Of a stretch of 64,000 bases of DNA, positions 60,110 to 64,000 are shown in pieces; the first letter of the stretch is position 1, and each line of letters begins with the position of its first letter. Position numbers and translations under genes: made by a program. The stretch is from positions 1-64,000 of the forward strand of contig NZ_JADQDN010000013.1 in the NCBI RefSeq assembly GCF_015694425.1. Reading direction: 5' to 3'. The stretch comes from Microvirga terrestris. Its GTDB lineage: Bacteria > Pseudomonadota > Alphaproteobacteria > Rhizobiales > Beijerinckiaceae. The notes below the pieces were generated by a model. The model worked only from the letters and a program-made list of their open reading frames with translations. It ran no database searches and had not been told where the DNA came from.

Positions 60110-61408
60110 ATGAGCGCTCCCGACGATCCGACGCCGGAACCCAGAATCCAGGGCGCCGCGCTGCTGCGTGATGCAGTCCTGCTGGCCGCGGTGGTCACGT
60201 GTTTCGTCATGGTGGCCGTTGCACTCGTGCAGGGCAAAGGAGATGCCTGGCTCCTCCTCTGGGCGGCCATCGCCATCATCGCCGGATTTTTGGTCGCCAG
60301 CCCGAAACAGAGTCTCGGGGTCGGAGTCCGGTCGCAGCCGAGCAAGCCCCAGCAATCGAGCGTCGCCGAGGCGGTTCTGGCTCAGATCCCCGATCCGGTC
60401 ATTCTGGTGGATCAGCGTGCCGTGGTGATCGAGGCGAACAAAGCTGCTTACGGGCTCCTGAGTGGCTTGAAGACCGGGCATCCTTTGTCCTTCGCGCTCC
60501 GCAGCCCCGATGTGCTCGACGGCATCCAGAGGGCTCTGGAGAAGGGCGAGGCCCTGAAAGTGGAATATTCGGAGCGGGTCCCCACCGAGCGCACCTTCGA
60601 GGTCCATATCGGTCCCCTCCTGGCCGATGCGCCCAACACCGGAGTGCAGGCGGGAGTCGTCCTGTTCTTCCGCGATCTCACATCGGCCCGCCGCCTGGAG
60701 GCCATGCGGGCCGATTTCGTGGCCAATGCGAGCCATGAGCTGCGAACTCCGTTGGCCTCCGTGCTCGGCTTCATCGAAACCCTGCAGGGTCCGGCGCGCG
60801 ACGATGTGAAGGCGCGGGAGCGCTTCCTCGACATCATGAAGGGGCAGGCGCAGCGGATGAAGCGCCTGATCGACGATCTCCTGTCCCTGTCGCGCATCGA
60901 GATGCGGGCGCATCTCTCCCCGACCCAGAATGTCGATCTGGCCTCCATCGTGTCCCAGATGGTCGAAACCCTGTCGCCCATGGCGCGCGAGGGGGGCGTC
61001 GTCATCCAGGTCAAACTGCCAGGGCAGCCCGTCCTCGTGCGCGGCGACCGCGATGAGCTTTTGCGTGTCGCTGAGAACCTGATCGAGAATGCCGTGAAAT
61101 ATGGCGAGAGCGGCGGCAGGGTGGATGTAGAGATCGAGAGTATCGGGGCTTCCCATGGCGAGCAGGGGCCGCACGTTGCCTTTGCCGTCCAGGATTACGG
61201 ACCCGGCATCGCGCCCGAGCATCTGCCGCGCCTGACGGAGCGATTCTACCGGGCCGATGTGGCCCAGAGCCGCGACAAGGGCGGAACGGGCCTGGGGCTT
61301 GCTATCGTCAAGCACATCGTCAACCGCCACCGGGGCCATTTCGACATCGCAAGCGAGCCAGGGCAGGGTGCCCGGTTCACGGTGACGCTGCCCGAGACCC
61401 GCTCCTGA
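60110..61408 (+). CDS. phoR: Phosphate regulon sensor histidine kinase
   Basis: A 432-residue membrane kinase with two N-terminal helices (about 20-64), a PAS-like domain (about 85-190), the H-box His209 in FVANASHELRTPLASVLGFIETL, and an HATPase with NLIENAVKYGE, DYGPGIAPEHLPRLTERFYR and KGGTGLGLAIVKHIVNRHRG. It would phosphorylate PhoB under phosphate limitation. The immediate downstream gene is pstS, which fixes the assignment. No phoB is adjacent upstream. Confidence 0.92.
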   Translation: MSAPDDPTPEPRIQGAALLRDAVLLAAVVTCFVMVAVALVQGKGDAWLLLWAAIAIIAGFLVASPKQSLGVGVRSQPSKPQQSSVAEAVLAQIPDPVILVDQRAVVIEANKAAYGLLSGLKTGHPLSFALRSPDVLDGIQRALEKGEALKVEYSERVPTERTFEVHIGPLLADAPNTGVQAGVVLFFRDLTSARRLEAMRADFVANASHELRTPLASVLGFIETLQGPARDDVKARERFLDIMKGQAQRMKRLIDDLLSLSRIEMRAHLSPTQNVDLASIVSQMVETLSPMAREGGVVIQVKLPGQPVLVRGDRDELLRVAENLIENAVKYGESGGRVDVEIESIGASHGEQGPHVAFAVQDYGPGIAPEHLPRLTERFYRADVAQSRDKGGTGLGLAIVKHIVNRHRGHFDIASEPGQGARFTVTLPETRS

Positions 61409-61463
61409 TCATGCAGCTTTCCCCAGGCCGGAAAATGAGGCGCTCCAAGGGATCCGGAAGGGG

Positions 61464-61491
61464 TGTCATGTAATTGTCATCCAACTGTCGT
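61464..61491 (+). promoter_or_regulatory. PhoB-type boxes upstream of pstS
   Basis: TGTCAT at 61464, TGTCAT at 61475 and TGTCGT at 61486: three repeats spaced exactly 11 bp, with the AT-rich spacer of a classic Pho box between the first two. They lie about 95 bp before pstS. Confidence 0.85.
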
Positions 61492-61586
61492 AGAGGAGAC
61501 ATCCATCGGGCCTAGCTGTCCCATCGCGTGACACGGCCTAAGGCTTCAAAGCCGCCTGTCACACTGTATGAACAGGAGATTGACCC

Positions 61587-62630
61587 TTGAAGATCATGTC
61601 CTTCGCCATTGCGGCCGGCCTTGCCGTCGCGAGCTTTACGACCACGGCCTCTGCCGCTGACATCACCGGCGCAGGCGCGACGTTCCCGTTCCCGATCTAC
61701 GCCAAGTGGGCCGAGTCCTATAACAAGGAGACGAGTAACCGGTTGAACTACCAGTCCATCGGCTCCAGCGGCGGCATCCGCCAGATCCGGGCCAAGACCG
61801 TCGATTTCGGCGCGACCGATGCTCCGCTGAAGGGCGAAGAGCTTCAGAAGGACGGCCTCATTCAGTTCCCGGCCGTGATGGGCGGTGTGGTCGCCGTCTA
61901 TAACGTTCAGGGCGTTGCCGCCGGCCAGCTGAAGCTGACGGGCGAAGTTCTCGCCGACATCTTCAACGGCAAGATCTCCAAGTGGGACGATGCCAAGATC
62001 GCGCAGGCGAACCAGGGCGTGACGCTTCCCAGCGCCTCGATCACCCCGGTCTACCGCTCCGACGGATCGGGCACCACCAGCGTGTTCACCACCTACCTGT
62101 CCCAGGTCTCGGAAGGCTGGAAGAGCGGCCCCGGCGCCGGCGCCTCGGTGCAGTGGCCCGTCGGCCAGGGCGGCAAGGGCAATGAGGGCGTCGCCGCTCT
62201 CGTGAAGCAGGTGCCGAACTCGATCGGCTACGTTGAGTACGCCTATGCCAAGCAGAACAGCATCCCGTTCGCTCAGCTCCAGAACAAGAACGGCAAGTTC
62301 GTCTCGCCGGAAGCCAAGACCTTCCAGGCTGCCGCTGCCAATGCTGACTGGAAGTCGGCTCCGGGCTACGGCATCTCGCTGACGAACCAGCCCGGCGACG
62401 AGGCCTGGCCGATCACGGCTCCGACCTTCATCCTCGTGCCTAAGAATCCGGAGAAGCCGGAGCAGGTGGCCGAGGCCTTGAAGTTCTTCGACTGGTCGTT
62501 CAAGAACGGTGACAAGATGGCTGTTGAGCTCGATTACGTGCCGCTTCCCGCCCAGCTGAAGGATCAGGTGCGCGCGACGTGGAAGAGCGAGATCAAGAAC
62601 GCCTCGGGTCAGCCTGTCTTCACGCAGTAA
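61587..62630 (+). CDS. pstS: Phosphate ABC transporter substrate-binding protein
   Basis: A 347-residue periplasmic phosphate-binding protein. Leader FAIAAGLAVASFTTTASA, then ADITGAGATFPFPIYAKWAESYNK, the SIGSSGGIRQI and FGATDAPL phosphate loops, and YRSDGSGTTSVFT. A TTG at 61587 is preferred as start because AGGAG is 8 nt upstream; the ATG at 61596 is 17 nt away. It is the first gene of the pst operon, with PhoB boxes upstream. Confidence 0.95.
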   Translation: MKIMSFAIAAGLAVASFTTTASAADITGAGATFPFPIYAKWAESYNKETSNRLNYQSIGSSGGIRQIRAKTVDFGATDAPLKGEELQKDGLIQFPAVMGGVVAVYNVQGVAAGQLKLTGEVLADIFNGKISKWDDAKIAQANQGVTLPSASITPVYRSDGSGTTSVFTTYLSQVSEGWKSGPGAGASVQWPVGQGGKGNEGVAALVKQVPNSIGYVEYAYAKQNSIPFAQLQNKNGKFVSPEAKTFQAAAANADWKSAPGYGISLTNQPGDEAWPITAPTFILVPKNPEKPEQVAEALKFFDWSFKNGDKMAVELDYVPLPAQLKDQVRATWKSEIKNASGQPVFTQ

Positions 62631-62665
62631 TCTGACCTCGATCAAACAGCACAGCGGATCGGCGA

Positions 62666-63640
62666 ATGGTAGCTCTCTCGCAAGAACGTCTCGTTACGAG
62701 CGCGGATGCTCCCGCTCGTCGGTCCCCTCCACCAAGTTTCGACCGGTTCTTCCGCTTGGCCAGTCTCGCGTCGGCCCTTCTGGTGCTGATCGTGCTGCTG
62801 GGCATCATCGGGTCGATGATCTACGGCGGGATACCCGCCTTTCGTGAATTCGGCTTCGGCTTCGTCACGTCGACCGTCTGGAACGTCAACGAGGACCAGT
62901 ACGGCGCCTGGGTTGCCATCGTCGGAACGCTGACGACGGCGTTGATCGCCCTTGTGATCGGTGTGCCCCTGTCGTTGGGCATCGCGATTTTCCTGACGCA
63001 GCTCTGCCCGCCCTGGCTCAAGCGACCCGTGGCGACGACCATCGAGCTGCTCGCGGCCGTTCCCAGCATCATCTACGGCATGTGGGGTCTGTTCGTCTTC
63101 GCGCCTCTGTTCGCGAATTATGTGCAGATCCCCGTCTCCAACATCGTCGAGGGCATGCCCATCGTCGGCACCATCCTGTATGCCCGCACGCCCTCCGGCG
63201 TCGGCATCCTGACAGCCGGCATCATTCTCGCGATCATGATCATCCCGTTCATCGCCTCGATCGCCCGTGACATCCTTGACCAGATCCCTTCGGTCCTGCG
63301 CGAGAGCGCCTATGGCATCGGCTGCACCACCTGGGAGGTCGTGCGCAACGTGCTCCTGCCGCAGGCGGGCGTCAGCATCATCGGGGCGGTCATGCTCGGG
63401 CTCGGCCGCGCGCTCGGCGAGACCATGGCCGTGACCTTCGTGGTCGGCAATGCAAACCGCCTGTCGGGTTCGCTCTTCGATCCGGGATCCACGATCGCAT
63501 CGCGCATTGCCAATGAGTTCAATGAAGCTATCGGACTGCAGCTGAACGCCCTCATGGCGCTGGGCTGCATCCTGTTCCTGGTCACGTTCACCGTGCTCGT
63601 GCTCGCCCGTCTGCTGGTGTCACGGGTGAAGGTGGGCTGA
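62666..63640 (+). CDS. pstC: Phosphate ABC transporter permease
   Basis: A 324-residue permease with six transmembrane segments. Conserved parts are YGAWVAIVGTLTTALIALVIGVPLSLGIAI, AAVPSIIYGMWGLFVFAP, and the EAA loop region ESAYGIGCTTWEVVRNVLLPQAGVSIIGAVMLGLGRALGETMAVTFVVG. It pairs with PstA. It starts 35 bp after pstS with a weak ribosome site, consistent with lower expression than PstS. Confidence 0.95.
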   Translation: MVALSQERLVTSADAPARRSPPPSFDRFFRLASLASALLVLIVLLGIIGSMIYGGIPAFREFGFGFVTSTVWNVNEDQYGAWVAIVGTLTTALIALVIGVPLSLGIAIFLTQLCPPWLKRPVATTIELLAAVPSIIYGMWGLFVFAPLFANYVQIPVSNIVEGMPIVGTILYARTPSGVGILTAGIILAIMIIPFIASIARDILDQIPSVLRESAYGIGCTTWEVVRNVLLPQAGVSIIGAVMLGLGRALGETMAVTFVVGNANRLSGSLFDPGSTIASRIANEFNEAIGLQLNALMALGCILFLVTFTVLVLARLLVSRVKVG

Positions 63641-63647
63641 GGAGACG

Positions 63648-64000
63648 ATGATGGACACCGCTCTGCAGCACCGGGCTTCACCCGAGCCGACGACCGCTCC
63701 TGCCCCCTGGGGGCGAGTACGCCGCAGCCGCCATGTGGCGGACCGCGCCCTCAAGATCATCTGTACCCTCTTCACGGTTCTGGGCGCTTTCGTCCTCGGC
63801 TGGATTCTTCTGATGCTGCTCGTCGAAGGCATCGGCGGCCTGTCGCCGGCGGTCTTCACCGAGACGACGCCGGGACCGGGGAGCCAGGGCGGCGGCATCG
63901 CCAACGCCATCGTGGGCAGCCTGATCCTGACGGTTCTCGGTATCATGGTGGCGACACCGGTCGGCGTGCTGGCCGGCACCTATCTCGCCGAATACGGCAA
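63648..64000 (+). CDS. pstA: Phosphate ABC transporter permease PstA (cut by window end)
   Basis: The first 117 codons of PstA: polar N-terminus, first helix ICTLFTVLGAFVLGWILLMLL, then GLSPAVFTETTPGPGSQGGGIANAIVGSLILT and TPVGVLAGTYLAEYG, typical of the family. The ATG at 63648 follows GAGGAG by 3 nt; the next codon is also ATG and may be the true start. It begins 7 bp after pstC. Confidence 0.93.
   Translation, partial: MMDTALQHRASPEPTTAPAPWGRVRRSRHVADRALKIICTLFTVLGAFVLGWILLMLLVEGIGGLSPAVFTETTPGPGSQGGGIANAIVGSLILTVLGIMVATPVGVLAGTYLAEYG

Noticed and set aside
60071..61339. Open frame of 422 codons on the minus strand
   Set aside because: Antisense shadow of phoR, which has all kinase boxes.
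61512..62645. Open frame of 377 codons on the minus strand
   Set aside because: Antisense shadow of pstS.

Overview
The window looks like a chromosomal segment of a GC-rich alphaproteobacterium of the Hyphomicrobiales (Rhizobiales), most likely Methylobacteriaceae such as Microvirga. The genus is an inference from family content: a Porin_2-type porin, a hemerythrin-phasin protein, an HWE histidine kinase, O-succinylhomoserine sulfhydrylase (metZ), and clusters of short Gly/Tyr-rich secreted proteins.

The left part (about 1-39.2 kb) reads as accessory or decaying DNA: short secreted proteins of unknown function, long gaps, and many broken genes. The broken genes are a MaoC-like hydratase with two in-frame stops, an IS6-family and an IS5-family transposase remnant, an L,D-transpeptidase with two frameshifts, a sensor-kinase N-terminal fragment, a Crp/Fnr C-terminal fragment and an AI-2E transporter fragment. 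Intact modules between them are: (i) envelope proteins at 4.9-8.7 kb; (ii) a lytic transglycosylase and a porin; (iii) a fermentative block of AspT-like exchanger, pyruvate formate-lyase activase, pyruvate formate-lyase and an L-serine dehydratase that unexpectedly carries a Tat-type leader; (iv) a Ca2+/H+ antiporter followed by a two-TM ion channel; (v) a PPK2 - SulP - CYTH operon; (vi) a protealysin-like M4 protease followed by its emfourin-type inhibitor; (vii) an M15 peptidase and an AraC-type regulator. The part ends at 39.2 kb with a degraded 3' half of tRNA-Glu(CTC) and its terminator, beside the IS5 remnant, which looks like an old integration or deletion scar.

The right part (39.4-64 kb) is compact and core-like: a small COX1-like membrane protein, a large RTX-type Ca2+-binding protein with an internal 669-bp duplication, three very short genes, a TRAP transporter operon (dctP-dctQ-dctM), metZ, rfbD, gamma-glutamyltransferase, an MFS transporter, an SLT-domain protein, a BtuF-like binding protein convergent with cobU/cobP, an HWE kinase, an LPG-synthase-like membrane protein, and phoR-pstS-pstC-pstA (cut by the window end) with PhoB-type boxes before pstS.

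The most striking unexplained signal is a 37-bp non-coding motif made of two 16-bp half-sites (roughly GTCYYAAAnnRTCAAG) separated by exactly 5 bp, giving a 21-bp period. I find nine good copies and one weak copy between 2.6 and 37.1 kb, and none to the right. The nine good copies all point toward a downstream gene, usually 75-230 bp before its start. The genes served include PPK2-SulP-CYTH, the Tat-leader serine dehydratase and two paralogous Gly/Tyr-rich secreted proteins. It looks like the operator of an undescribed regulon.
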